A DNA stretch of 64,000 nt, from assembly GCF_006443685.1 (NCBI RefSeq), contig NZ_VFYP01000001.1, forward strand, positions 620,001 through 684,000. The letters are read 5' to 3'. Under the pieces are notes generated by a model, which was not told where the DNA came from, did no database searches, and saw nothing but the letters and a program-made list of their open reading frames with translations. Of the stretch, positions 36,161 through 45,152 are shown in pieces. The translations under genes and the position numbers were made by a program. Every line of letters starts with the position of its first letter. Position 1 is the stretch's first letter. The DNA comes from Rhizobium glycinendophyticum. Its GTDB lineage: Bacteria; Pseudomonadota; Alphaproteobacteria; Rhizobiales; Rhizobiaceae.

Positions 36161-36982
36161 TCAACTCGTCAGACCGCGCGCTGCGACATGCTCGTCGCGC
36201 TGCCGCTGCAACTCGCGCTGTTTGGTGCCGATCGAGGCGATGATCACGCCGATCGTGACGATCCCGATCAGGATCGTGCAGACTGCATTGATCTCAGGCG
36301 TGACCCCAAGGCGAACCTGCGAATAGATCTTGATCGGCAGCGTGGTGGCGCCCGGGCCTGTCGTGAAGCTCGCAATGACCAGATCGTCGAGCGACAGGGT
36401 GAAGGCCAGCATCCAGCCGGAAATGACGGCAGGCAGGATGAGCGGCAGGGTGATCTTGAAGAAGGTCTTGACCGGCGGGCAGCCGAGATCATGGGCCGCT
36501 TCTTCGAGACTGGTATCGAATGTCAGCAACCGCGACTGCACGACGATCGCCACGTAGCACATGGTGAAGGTCGTGTGCGCGATGACCACCGTCATCAGCC
36601 CTCGGTCGACGCCGATGGCGACGAACAGCAAGAGCATCGACAGGCCGGTGATGACCTCCGGCATGACGAGCGGCGCATAGACCATGCCGGAAAACAGCAA
36701 GCGACCGGGGAAGCGGCCGTAGCGCACCAGCGCCAGCGCCGTCAGTGTGCCGAGCACGGTACCGAGCGTGGCGCTCAGCAGACCAACACGCAGCGTCACC
36801 CAGGCAGCACTCATCAGGCCTTCGTTGCGCCACATCTCGCCATACCATTTGAGCGAGAACCCACCCCAGACAGTGACCAGCTTGGAATCGTTGAACGAGT
36901 AGATCACCAGGATCAGGATCGGGATGTAGAGAAATGCGAAGCCGATAGTCAGGATCGTCGGGTCAAATTTACCAGGTTTCAT
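36161..36982 (-). CDS. potI: Putrescine ABC transporter permease PotI
   Basis: This is the PotC/PotI-type permease, 273 residues with about six membrane segments. The start at 36982 (MKPGKF) follows GAGGAG. The EAA loop reads SLEEAAHDLGCPPVKTFFKI. It is the last gene of the potF-G-H-I set and begins 10 bases past the potH stop. Together with PotH it forms the channel for putrescine or a related polyamine. Confidence 0.92.
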   Translation of the reverse strand: MKPGKFDPTILTIGFAFLYIPILILVIYSFNDSKLVTVWGGFSLKWYGEMWRNEGLMSAAWVTLRVGLLSATLGTVLGTLTALALVRYGRFPGRLLFSGMVYAPLVMPEVITGLSMLLLFVAIGVDRGLMTVVIAHTTFTMCYVAIVVQSRLLTFDTSLEEAAHDLGCPPVKTFFKITLPLILPAVISGWMLAFTLSLDDLVIASFTTGPGATTLPIKIYSQVRLGVTPEINAVCTILIGIVTIGVIIASIGTKQRELQRQRDEHVAARGLTS

Positions 36983-36992
36983 TGGCCGCTCC

Positions 36993-37901
36993 TCACGCTT
37001 TCTGCTGCTGGTTCTGGAAGATCGCGATCGGAACGACCAGAAGCAGAAGGAGGAGAACGGCGACGGCAGAGGCCAGTGGCCAGTCGCGGTTGCCAAAGAA
37101 TTCGGTCCACAACGTCTTGCCGATCATGAGCGTCTGGGCACCACCCAGAAGATCCGGAATGACGAACTCGCCAGTGATCGGGATGAAGCAGATCATCGCG
37201 CCGGCAATCACGCCCGGAATGGAGAGCGGGAAAGTGATTTTCCAGAAGGCTTTCCACGGAGGACATCCAAGGTCGCTCGCGGCTTCCAGGAGCGTCCCAT
37301 CCATTTTCTCCAGTGCCGAATAGAGCGGCAGCACCATGAAGGGCAGGTAGGAATAGACGATGCCGATGAAGACGGCGATTTCAGTACGGAATATTTGCAC
37401 CTGATTGCCTTCGTCCATCAGGCCCAGCGAATGTAGGAGCACCGTCAGCAGACCTTCCGGCTTCAGGATGCCGATCCAGGCATAGACGCGGATCAGGAAC
37501 GAGGTCCAGAATGGCAGGATGACCAGCATCACCAGTGTCGGGCGAATGGTGACCGAGGCGCGCGCCATTGCCAGCGCCATGGGATAACCAATCAGAAGCA
37601 GCAGCACGGTCGAGATCAGCGCGATGCGCAGAGACGACACATAGGCGTTGAAATAAAGCGGATCTTCCGTGAGGAAGCTGTAGTTCTCGAAGTCCAGTTG
37701 GCTGAAGAAGTCACCGATCGCCGATAGCCCTTCGAAGACGGGCGTATAAGGGGGCATGGCAATCGCCGTATCCGACATCGAGATCTTTACGATGATCAGG
37801 AACGGCGCCACGAAGAACAGCACCATCCAAAAATAGGGAATGAGGACGACCAGCCAGCGGGCTGGCCCGGATTTGGTGGCGGCGGCGACGGGTTCGGCCA
37901 T
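36993..37901 (-). CDS. potH: Putrescine ABC transporter permease PotH
   Basis: This is the PotB/PotH-type permease, 302 residues with six predicted membrane segments. The EAA loop reads LLEAASDLGCPPWKAFWKI. It starts 10 bases after the potG stop. The close spacing of potG, potH and potI indicates one transcript. Confidence 0.92.
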   Translation of the reverse strand: MAEPVAAATKSGPARWLVVLIPYFWMVLFFVAPFLIIVKISMSDTAIAMPPYTPVFEGLSAIGDFFSQLDFENYSFLTEDPLYFNAYVSSLRIALISTVLLLLIGYPMALAMARASVTIRPTLVMLVILPFWTSFLIRVYAWIGILKPEGLLTVLLHSLGLMDEGNQVQIFRTEIAVFIGIVYSYLPFMVLPLYSALEKMDGTLLEAASDLGCPPWKAFWKITFPLSIPGVIAGAMICFIPITGEFVIPDLLGGAQTLMIGKTLWTEFFGNRDWPLASAVAVLLLLLLVVPIAIFQNQQQKA

Positions 37902-37911
37902 GTCGCTCTCC

Positions 37912-39066
37912 TCAGCGGGTTAGAACGAGGCCGGCATCGGCCGGCCAGGACAGCCAAACGATGTCACCAAACGTGATCGGCCGGTCAACCAGTCGGGAAA
38001 CATTGGCCTGCGCGGCACGGAACATGCGACCATCGTCCAATTTGACGATGAAGATGGAAAAATCGCCGAGATAGCCGATGTCCCAGACCTCGCCATGCAG
38101 GGCATTGGTTGTCGCTTCCTCGGGCTTCGAGGTTGTAATGCGCACCTTCTCAGGGCGGATAGCGAAGGCGACGCTGTCTCCGACTGTAGCGTCGCAACTC
38201 TGGTCGACGGCGATCGTCACGCCCTCGCAGTCAACCTTGACAAGCTCACCGTTGATCCCCGCCTCCTTGGAAGCGACCTTGCCCTCAAGGATGTTGATGT
38301 CGCCGATAAAGTCGGCGACATAGCGCGAATTCGGAGCCTCGTAGATTTCCGCAGGCGTTGCCACCTGCACGAGGATGCCCTTGTCCATCACCGCAATGCG
38401 GTCTGACACGGTCATCGCCTCCTCCTGGTCGTGGGTGACGATCAGAAAGGTCAGGCCGAGCTTCGTCTGGATGTCCATCAGTTCGAACTGCGTCTCCTCG
38501 CGCAGCTTGCGATCAAGCGCGCCGAGCGGTTCATCGAGTAGCAGCACCTTCGGACGCTTGGCGAGAGAACGGGCAAGCGCCACGCGCTGCCGTTGGCCAC
38601 CGGAAAGCTGGTTCGGCTTGCGCTTGGCAAAGCTCTCCAGTTTCACGAGCTTCAGCATTTCCTGAACACGCGCTTCGATCTCGCCCTTTGGCAGGTTGTC
38701 CTGTTCAAGGCCGAACGCGATGTTCTTCTCCACCGTCATGTGCGGGAAGAGCGCATAGGACTGGAACATCATGTTCGTCGGCCGCTTGTAGGGCGGTGTG
38801 CCCGCCAGGTCCTTGCCCTGCAGCAGGATGCGCCCGCTGGTCGGCTGTTCGAAGCCCGCCAGCATGCGCATCAGTGTCGTCTTGCCGCAACCGGATGGGC
38901 CGAGCAGCGAGAAGAACTCGCGCTCGTAAATGTTGAGCGTCAGATTATCAACGGCGACGAAATCCCCGAACCGCTTCGTCACGTTCTCGAAGCGGATAAA
39001 CGGGACCGCGTCAGGATCCATCCAAGGAGAAAATTTGCGTTTAACAGGCCCCAATGACTTCGCCAT
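37912..39066 (-). CDS. potG: Putrescine ABC transporter ATPase PotG
   Basis: This polyamine-transporter ATPase has 384 residues when started at ATG 39066 (MAKSLGP); the ribosome site is weak and the ORF runs open to 39135. Walker A GPSGCGKTT is near residue 56, the signature LSGGQRQR near 160, and Walker B LLLDEP follows. A C-terminal TOBE domain is present. The N-terminal extension before the ABC domain (about 20 residues) is typical of PotG. Confidence 0.92.
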   Translation of the reverse strand: MAKSLGPVKRKFSPWMDPDAVPFIRFENVTKRFGDFVAVDNLTLNIYEREFFSLLGPSGCGKTTLMRMLAGFEQPTSGRILLQGKDLAGTPPYKRPTNMMFQSYALFPHMTVEKNIAFGLEQDNLPKGEIEARVQEMLKLVKLESFAKRKPNQLSGGQRQRVALARSLAKRPKVLLLDEPLGALDRKLREETQFELMDIQTKLGLTFLIVTHDQEEAMTVSDRIAVMDKGILVQVATPAEIYEAPNSRYVADFIGDINILEGKVASKEAGINGELVKVDCEGVTIAVDQSCDATVGDSVAFAIRPEKVRITTSKPEEATTNALHGEVWDIGYLGDFSIFIVKLDDGRMFRAAQANVSRLVDRPITFGDIVWLSWPADAGLVLTR

Positions 39067-39156
39067 TACCCGATCCCAGCCGTAGTGTTTTGATTGACCC
39101 CAGACACGAAGAAAACCGCCGGATGCTTGAGGCACCCGGCGGTTTCAAATCAATTG

Positions 39157-40257
39157 TTAGCTACCCGTTTTGATCTGTGTCCAGACCCGGTTCAGCACGC
39201 GCTGTTCCTTGGGGCCGTAGGGCGAGATGGTAAAGAGTTTTGCCATGACGTCAGCCGGCGGATAAACGGCCGCATTATCCTTGACCGCCGGGTCCAGCAG
39301 TGACTGCGAAGCGAGATTGCCATTGGCATACTGGACGTAGTTCGAGGCCTTGGCGATGACATCCGGCTTCATCAGGAAGTTGATGAACTCATGCGCCTCG
39401 GCAACATTCTGGGCATCCGCGGGGATCGCCATGTTGTCGAACCACATGTAGGTGCCTTCCTTCGGGATCACATAGTTGATCTCGACGCCGTTTTTGGCTT
39501 CTTCCGCACGCGCCTTCGCCTGCAGAATGTCGCCAGACCAGCCGATCGTCAAGCAGATGTCGCCATTGGCGAGATCGTCGATATAGGCCGAGGAATTGAA
39601 GGTGCGCACCGAGGGACGGATCTTCGAATAGACCTCGCCGCCTGCTTCGAGATCGGCCGTTTCCTTACTGTCCGGATTCTTGCCGGCATAATTCATCGCG
39701 ATGGCAAAGGTCTCGTCTGATGCGTCGAGGATGTTGATGCCGCAGCCCTTGAGTTTCTCGGCATTTTCCGGCTTGAAGATGGCATCCCAGCTGTCGACCT
39801 TGAAGTCGGCGCCGAGCGCTTCCTTGACCTTGGCGACATTGTAGCCGATGCCGGTCGTGCCCCACATGTAGTTCACGGCATATTCGTTGCCGGGATCATA
39901 CTTCGCCAGACGTTCGGAGACGTCGGGCCACATGTTCTTCAGGTTCGGCAGTTTCGACTTGTCGAGTTTCTGGAAGACACCAGCCTGGATCTGGCGGGCG
40001 AGGAAGGGTGCCGTCGGCACGACGACATCGTAGCCGGAGCCACCGGCGAGCAGTTTGGTCTCCAGCAGTTCATTCGAATCGAACACGTCATAGACGACCT
40101 TGATCCCCGTTTCCTTCGTGAATTCCTCAAGCACCGATTCGTCGATGTAGTCCGACCAATTGTAGACATGAACGACGCGTTCCTGCGCCTGAACACCGGA
40201 CGCGATGAAGATCGTCGTGAGGGCCACTGACGCCGTACGAATGAAAAGAGCCTTCAT
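39157..40257 (-). CDS. potF: Putrescine-binding periplasmic protein PotF
   Basis: The product is 366 residues. The start at 40257 (MKALFIR) has CAGGAG upstream. A signal peptide runs to about residue 24 (GVQA, cleavage before Q). The mature protein opens with VHVYNWSDYIDESVLEEF, a PotD/PotF hallmark. It is first in the potFGHI operon. Its likely ligand is putrescine; the polyamine-degrading PuuA/PuuB pairs elsewhere in the window would use the import. Confidence 0.92.
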   Translation of the reverse strand: MKALFIRTASVALTTIFIASGVQAQERVVHVYNWSDYIDESVLEEFTKETGIKVVYDVFDSNELLETKLLAGGSGYDVVVPTAPFLARQIQAGVFQKLDKSKLPNLKNMWPDVSERLAKYDPGNEYAVNYMWGTTGIGYNVAKVKEALGADFKVDSWDAIFKPENAEKLKGCGINILDASDETFAIAMNYAGKNPDSKETADLEAGGEVYSKIRPSVRTFNSSAYIDDLANGDICLTIGWSGDILQAKARAEEAKNGVEINYVIPKEGTYMWFDNMAIPADAQNVAEAHEFINFLMKPDVIAKASNYVQYANGNLASQSLLDPAVKDNAAVYPPADVMAKLFTISPYGPKEQRVLNRVWTQIKTGS

Positions 40258-40405
40258 TTTTTTCTCCTGTTCCAGCTCGAAGACCTGCATCTCCGGCTAC
40301 CGTTCCCGTTGTTTTTTAAGAGACTAGAAAGGAATTGGACGGGCGACAAGCGAAATTCTTCGCAGTCGCGAAGGGGTCTGGAGCCAAGTCCTGGACTCCC
40401 TACAT

Positions 40406-41833
40406 TCATTGAAAATCGAAGGCGGAGAGGCCTGTGACCATTTCATCCAGCCCCAGCGGTCGTGTGAGCGGTGGCTCGGCACGTGCCAGGCAACCCGATC
40501 TTTCGCAAAGCCGACAGGCCGCTCCAATGGCGATCGGCGGCACAGCTTTGTCGGGCAGGGCGGCCGCATAGGCCACCTCGTCACGGTGTCCAATATCGCA
40601 GCCGATCAGGAGTGCGGTCCGCCGGACCCGCTCCCCGAAGCCGGCTTGAGGTCCTTCCAATGTCCGGGAAATCGTCAGGAAGCCGGCGCCATCCGGCATT
40701 TCCACCTGTTCCACCAGAACCTGCCCCGGCTGCGCGAAGGCGGCGTGGATGTTGAGCTTCGGGCAGCCACCCCCGAACTTCGCATGGGGAAAGCCTTGCG
40801 CCCCCGCCCGGCGAAAACGATTGCCGGCATTGTCGATCTCCATCATGAAGAAGGCCAGTCCCGGTGCCCCCGGCCGCTGCAGCATGGTGAGCCGGTTCGC
40901 CGCCTGCTCAAACGACACATTGAAGCGCGCCCTCAGGATGTCGATATCGTAGCGCGCCCGGATGGCCGCCGAAAGGAAGGCGCCATAGGGCATCATCAGC
41001 GCATGGGCGGCGGCGCGGGCCAGCTCGAAACGCCCGAGCCGGCGCGCCTCGCCCGAACTCAGCTCCAACGCATCGAGTTCGGCCTGCAGCGCTTCGCTCA
41101 ATGCCAAAAGCACTACCTCCATGGCCACTTCCCGCAGTTGGTCGAAGACAGAAAGACGCTCGGAGAGAAACAGCCGCATGGAGTGCCGGTCATAGCGCCG
41201 CCTGAGCGATGGCATGGTCTGGACCGGCAATGTTCGGACCACGATGCCGTGGGTGCTGCGCAACCAGGATTTCAACGCCACGGCGAGGTCGTCGCCGGCG
41301 GCGAGGCCAAGGCTCGCATGGAATGCCTCGGCCGCCTCGTCCAGCCTGTCGAAGTAGTTGGCTCGCCGCTCGAAGGCCTCACGCACTTCGTCGATCGGCA
41401 GCCGCGCGCCGGACAGGGATGTCTCGTGTCCTTCCCGTGCCAGGAGATCGGCGAGGTCCGACAACCGCGCCGCCTGTTCGCGATAGGCGCGGTAAAGCTT
41501 GACGATGCCGCTCGCCGCGTTGGGGGCCGCTTCCGCCACCTCAATCAGTTCCTGGTCACCCGGCAGCTCACCGGAGAGCAGCGGGTCGGCGAAGACCTCT
41601 CGCAGCTGGCTCGCCGACCCTCCGGCCTCTCCCTGTAGCTCATCCAGATCCACCTTGTAGACAGAGGCGAGCTTCAGGAGCAGCTGCACGGTGAGTGGGC
41701 GCTGGTTGCGTTCGATCAGGTTGAGGTAGGACGGCGATATTTCCAGCGCCTCTGCCATGGCGGTCTGCGTCAGGCCAAGGCCGTTGCGGATTCGGCGCAC
41801 ACGGGGTCCCGCGAAGATCTTGCGCTCTGCCAT
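40406..41833 (-). CDS. XRE-family short-chain acyl-CoA-type regulator (ScfR/RamB/PccR group)
   Basis: The product is 475 residues. The N-terminal helix-turn-helix (LGLTQTAMAEALEISPSYLNLIERNQRPL) covers about residues 18-50. An ImmA/IrrE-like middle domain follows, but the HExxH metal site is absent at the expected place (REVAMEVVLLAL), so no protease activity is expected. The C-terminal DUF2083-type domain ends with a Cys cluster, CRLCERSGC. This architecture is that of RamB/PccR/ScfR regulators of acetate, propionate and glyoxylate genes. It is divergent from aceA, its probable target. Confidence 0.85.
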   Translation of the reverse strand: MAERKIFAGPRVRRIRNGLGLTQTAMAEALEISPSYLNLIERNQRPLTVQLLLKLASVYKVDLDELQGEAGGSASQLREVFADPLLSGELPGDQELIEVAEAAPNAASGIVKLYRAYREQAARLSDLADLLAREGHETSLSGARLPIDEVREAFERRANYFDRLDEAAEAFHASLGLAAGDDLAVALKSWLRSTHGIVVRTLPVQTMPSLRRRYDRHSMRLFLSERLSVFDQLREVAMEVVLLALSEALQAELDALELSSGEARRLGRFELARAAAHALMMPYGAFLSAAIRARYDIDILRARFNVSFEQAANRLTMLQRPGAPGLAFFMMEIDNAGNRFRRAGAQGFPHAKFGGGCPKLNIHAAFAQPGQVLVEQVEMPDGAGFLTISRTLEGPQAGFGERVRRTALLIGCDIGHRDEVAYAAALPDKAVPPIAIGAACRLCERSGCLARAEPPLTRPLGLDEMVTGLSAFDFQ

Positions 41834-41884
41834 TTACAGATCCTTACAAGTGAAGCCAATCCATCTCAAGATAGCATTGTGACA

Positions 41885-41898
41885 TAATTTACAAATTA
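41885..41898. promoter_or_regulatory. Near-palindrome in the regulator-aceA intergenic region
   Basis: TAATTTACAAATTA is a 14-base near-palindrome about 52 bases upstream of the regulator gene. It resembles the TTTGCAAA-type half-sites I recall for RamB/PccR. An autoregulatory operator is possible. Confidence 0.35.
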
Positions 41899-41974
41899 AC
41901 ACGCCGCTCCTGTCAAAGGCAAGACAGCATAACCTCTTTCATCTCGTTGTTTTATTGAATTATCTGGCCGTCTT

Positions 41975-41989
41975 TTGCAGTGCGATGTA
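41975..41989. promoter_or_regulatory. TTGCAGTGCGAT motif upstream of aceA
   Basis: TTGCAGTGCGATGTA lies 81-95 bases before the aceA ATG. It shares 12 consecutive bases with the site upstream of acsA2 and the 8-base core TGCAGTGC with the phasin operator. Confidence 0.45.
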
Positions 41990-42069
41990 AATATAGTCAC
42001 ATCAGAAGGGCGAAGCGAAGGCACAGCGATCGCTTGAGCCGCATCCGGAATTGAACAGGGAGATCCCAT

Positions 42070-43359
42070 ATGACTGAATTTTACAATCTCGTTCCGAACG
42101 CACCCAAGGGCCGTTACGACGGCATCGATCGTCCCTACACTGCAGAAGACGTCAAGCGCTTGCGCGGTTCGGTCGAGATCAAGCACACGCTCGCCGAAAT
42201 GGGCGCCAATCGCCTCTGGAAATTGATCAACGAAGAGCCGTTTATCAATGCGCTTGGCGCTCTCTCTGGCAATCAGGCCATGCAGATGGTCCGTGCCGGC
42301 CTGAAGGCCATCTATCTCTCCGGCTGGCAGGTTGCAGCCGACGCCAACACGGCATCCGCGATGTATCCGGACCAGTCGCTCTATCCGGCGAACGCTGCAC
42401 CAGAGCTCGCCAAGCGCATCAACAAGACGCTGCAGCGCGCCGACCAGATCGAGACGCAGGAAGGCAAGGGGCTGTCGGTCGATACTTGGTTCGCCCCGAT
42501 CGTTGCCGATGCGGAAGCAGGCTTCGGCGGGCCTTTGAACGCCTTCGAAATCATGAAGGCCTTCATCGAAGCCGGTGCTGCTGGCGTTCACTTTGAAGAC
42601 CAACTGGCGTCAGAAAAGAAGTGCGGCCATCTCGGCGGCAAGGTTCTGATCCCGACCCAGGCCCATATCCGCAATCTGACCGCTGCCCGTCTGGCCGCCG
42701 ACGTCATGGGTGTCCCGACGCTGATCGTCGCACGCACCGATGCCGAAGCTGCAAAGCTTTTGACCTCCGACATCGACGAGCGCGACCAGCCCTTCGTCGA
42801 CTATGATGCAGGCCGCACGGCGGAAGGCTTCTACCAGGTGAAGAACGGCATCGAGCCCTGCATCGCCCGTGCGATCGCTTACGCTCCCTATTGCGACATG
42901 ATCTGGATGGAGACCGGAAAGCCGGATCTGGAACAGGCCCGCAAGTTCGCCGAAGCCGTGCACAAGGTCTATCCGGGCAAGAAGCTTGCTTACAACTGCT
43001 CGCCCTCCTTCAACTGGAAGAAGCATCTCGACGACGCGACGATCGCCAAGTTCCAGAAGGAACTCGGTGCCATGGGCTACAAGTTCCAGTTCATTACGCT
43101 CGCCGGCTTCCACCAGCTGAACTACGGCATGTTCGAACTGGCGCGCGGCTACAAGGATCGCCAGATGGCCGCCTATTCGGAGCTGCAGGAGGCGGAATTC
43201 GCTGCCGAAGTCAACGGTTACACCGCGACCAAGCACCAGCGCGAAGTCGGCACGGGTTACTTCGACGCCGTCTCGCTCGCCATCACTGCCGGCCAGTCCT
43301 CGACAACCGCGATGAAGGAATCGACCGAAACCGAGCAGTTCAAGCCGGCTGCTGAGTAA
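42070..43359 (+). CDS. aceA: Isocitrate lyase
   Basis: It cleaves isocitrate to glyoxylate and succinate, the first glyoxylate-shunt step needed for growth on acetate, fatty acids and acetoacetate. The product is 429 residues. ATG 42070 is preceded by AGGGAGA. The active-site motif KKCGHLGGK has catalytic Cys185. The protein is full-length for the bacterial family. Malate synthase is not in the window. It is divergent from the RamB/ScfR-like regulator and carries the TTGCAGTGCGAT motif upstream. Confidence 0.96.
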   Translation: MTEFYNLVPNAPKGRYDGIDRPYTAEDVKRLRGSVEIKHTLAEMGANRLWKLINEEPFINALGALSGNQAMQMVRAGLKAIYLSGWQVAADANTASAMYPDQSLYPANAAPELAKRINKTLQRADQIETQEGKGLSVDTWFAPIVADAEAGFGGPLNAFEIMKAFIEAGAAGVHFEDQLASEKKCGHLGGKVLIPTQAHIRNLTAARLAADVMGVPTLIVARTDAEAAKLLTSDIDERDQPFVDYDAGRTAEGFYQVKNGIEPCIARAIAYAPYCDMIWMETGKPDLEQARKFAEAVHKVYPGKKLAYNCSPSFNWKKHLDDATIAKFQKELGAMGYKFQFITLAGFHQLNYGMFELARGYKDRQMAAYSELQEAEFAAEVNGYTATKHQREVGTGYFDAVSLAITAGQSSTTAMKESTETEQFKPAAE

Positions 43360-43365
43360 GGATAG

Positions 43366-43485
43366 CACCCTCCCCTCGAGGGGGAGGGTCGGCACGCAGT
43401 GCCGGGGTGGGGTGACCACCGCAATCATCAAAGGTTCACCCCCACCCGCAGCTACGCTGCGACCTCCCCCCTCAAGGGGGAGGTG
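43366..43485. repeat. REP/MITE-like palindromic element
   Basis: A 120-base inverted repeat. The outer ends are each small palindromes: CACCCTCCCCTCGAGGGGG and, at 43462-43485, CCTCCCCCCTCAAGGGGG. Inner hairpins are GGCAC-GCA-GTGCC (43391-43403) and CGCAGC-TAC-GCTGCG (about 43447-43461). The element begins 7 bases after the aceA stop. Similar CTCCCC...GGGGAG elements are common between genes in rhizobia. Confidence 0.75.
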
Positions 43486-43521
43486 ACTTCAAAAACCCCA
43501 GACACCAAGAGGAGAAATGCC

Positions 43522-43767
43522 ATGACACCCCAGACCCGAGTCAAGGAACGCGCCGAAGAACAGTCGTCGGCCATGAGTACCGATCAGCAGGCGATGATCC
43601 GCATGCTGGCCAATGACCTGCACCGTCTCAATCATTCGATCATGAAGGCCGTCGATGCCGGTGTCTCGGTCGAACTCGTCCGCTCGGCCCGTCACCATGG
43701 CGGCGACGGCAACTGGGGTGATCTGTTGATCCCCGTCATCGTGACCCAGGGCGCAAACGCGGCCTGA
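43522..43767 (+). CDS. Hypothetical protein downstream of aceA
   Basis: The product is 81 residues. ATG 43522 has GAGGAGA upstream. The protein is soluble and polar, with a predicted helix around MIRMLANDLHRLNHSIMKAV, and ends DLLIPVIVTQGANAA. I recognise no named family. It follows aceA across the palindromic element and is closed by a terminator, so it may share the aceA transcript. Confidence 0.75.
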   Translation: MTPQTRVKERAEEQSSAMSTDQQAMIRMLANDLHRLNHSIMKAVDAGVSVELVRSARHHGGDGNWGDLLIPVIVTQGANAA

Positions 43768-43814
43768 TCCCGCAGACCAATATCCCCCATCCGGTCCTGA
43801 CCTCCGGATTGGTA

Positions 43815-43862
43815 CCGCACAGCGATCGCCTCGGGGAGGAGGTGGATTGCTGTGCGGCTTTT
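43815..43862 (+). terminator. Terminator after the aceA-downstream gene
   Basis: CCGCACAGC (43815-43823) pairs with GCTGTGCGG (43849-43857), a 9-bp perfect stem with a 25-base loop, followed by CTTTTT. Confidence 0.8.
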
Positions 43863-43875
43863 TCGTTCGGCTGCC

Positions 43876-44979
43876 TTAGATGCGGGTGACGTCCTTCACC
43901 CAGCCGTAAGGGTCGGCCACCGTGCCGCGCTGGATGCCGGTCAACTGGTTGCGCAGCTTTTCCGTTTCCATGCCGGTACCGGCATTGCCGATGACGAATT
44001 CGCCGTCCGGATGCCGCACAGTCCCGATGGCTGCGACCACGGCGGCCGTGCCGCAGGCAAAGGCTTCGCGCAGCTTGCCGCTCTTGGCGTCCGCCATCCA
44101 TTCGTCGAAGGAATAGGGCCGCTCGATGACCTTCAAACCGTTGTCGCCCGCAAGCTTGATGATCGAGTTGCGGGTAATACCTGGCAGGATCGTGCCTGAG
44201 AGCGGCGGGGTGACGACGGTGCCGTCATCCATCACGAAGAAGACGTTCATGCCGCCCAGTTCTTCGATCCACTTGTGCTCCGCAGCGTCGAGGAAAACCA
44301 CCTGGTCGCAACCGCGGCTGGACGCTTCCTTCTGGGCAAGCAGGCTTGCGGCATAATTGCCGCCGCACTTGGCAGCACCCGTGCCGCCAGGGGCAGCGCG
44401 CGTATAATGCTCGCTGACCCAGAGCGTGACCGGCTTGCTACCGCCCTTGAAATAGGGGCCGACCGGGGAAGCAATGACGCTGAAGATGTATTCGCGCGAG
44501 GGGCGAACGCCGAGGAAGGTTTCGCTCGCAAACATGAACGGGCGAAGATAAAGGCTCCCTTCCCCTTCCGGCACCCATTTCGCGTCGATCTTGACCAGTT
44601 CCTCGACAGCTTTCAGGAACAGCTCTTCCGGAATCTCCGGCATCGCCATGCGCTCGGCCGATTGGTTGAAGCGCCGCGCATTCTCTTCCGGGCGGAAGAG
44701 GGTGATGCGACCGTCCGCACCCTTGTAGGCCTTCATGCCCTCGAAGATTTCCTGGGCGTAGTGCAATACGCTGGCAGCCGGATCGATCTGGAATGGGCCG
44801 CGGGCCTTCACTTCGGCCGTATGCCAGCCCTTGTCGGCATGCCATTGCACCACCACCATGTGGTCGGTGAACAGCGTTCCGAAGCCCAGGTTTTCAAAAG
44901 CCGCTAGCCGCTCGGCTTCCGGCATGGGAGCGGCATTCGGTACGATATGGAAGTCGAGCTCTGCGGTATTCGTGGTCAT
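43876..44979 (-). CDS. ilvE: Branched-chain amino-acid aminotransferase
   Basis: This PLP enzyme of the class IV fold transaminates leucine, isoleucine and valine with 2-oxoglutarate. The product is 367 residues, the longer type II form found in many alphaproteobacteria. Segments seen are LHYAQEIFEGMKAYKG near residue 70, GTGAAKCGGNYAASL near 200 containing the catalytic-lysine loop, and the C-terminal FACGTAAVVAAIG. It converges on the aceA-downstream gene. No operon partner is evident. Confidence 0.92.
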   Translation of the reverse strand: MTTNTAELDFHIVPNAAPMPEAERLAAFENLGFGTLFTDHMVVVQWHADKGWHTAEVKARGPFQIDPAASVLHYAQEIFEGMKAYKGADGRITLFRPEENARRFNQSAERMAMPEIPEELFLKAVEELVKIDAKWVPEGEGSLYLRPFMFASETFLGVRPSREYIFSVIASPVGPYFKGGSKPVTLWVSEHYTRAAPGGTGAAKCGGNYAASLLAQKEASSRGCDQVVFLDAAEHKWIEELGGMNVFFVMDDGTVVTPPLSGTILPGITRNSIIKLAGDNGLKVIERPYSFDEWMADAKSGKLREAFACGTAAVVAAIGTVRHPDGEFVIGNAGTGMETEKLRNQLTGIQRGTVADPYGWVKDVTRI

Positions 44980-45152
44980 GAAAAGCCTGTGCCTGGATGT
45001 TCACGGTTTCGCGGTGTCAGGCGGAAACTGCTCCGGCCGGACGATGCCGTGGTTTGTGCGGTTCCGCTCCCGTTTGTCAACTGAAACCGTATGGCTGCAA
45101 TGCAGCAAAATGCGGCTGCTGGCAGGGCTTCCCGTGGCTCGGAGCGCTTCGG

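Noticed and set aside
43366..43485. Possible CRISPR-like or direct repeats
   Set aside because: The repeats are inverted, not regularly spaced direct copies, and no cas genes are present.
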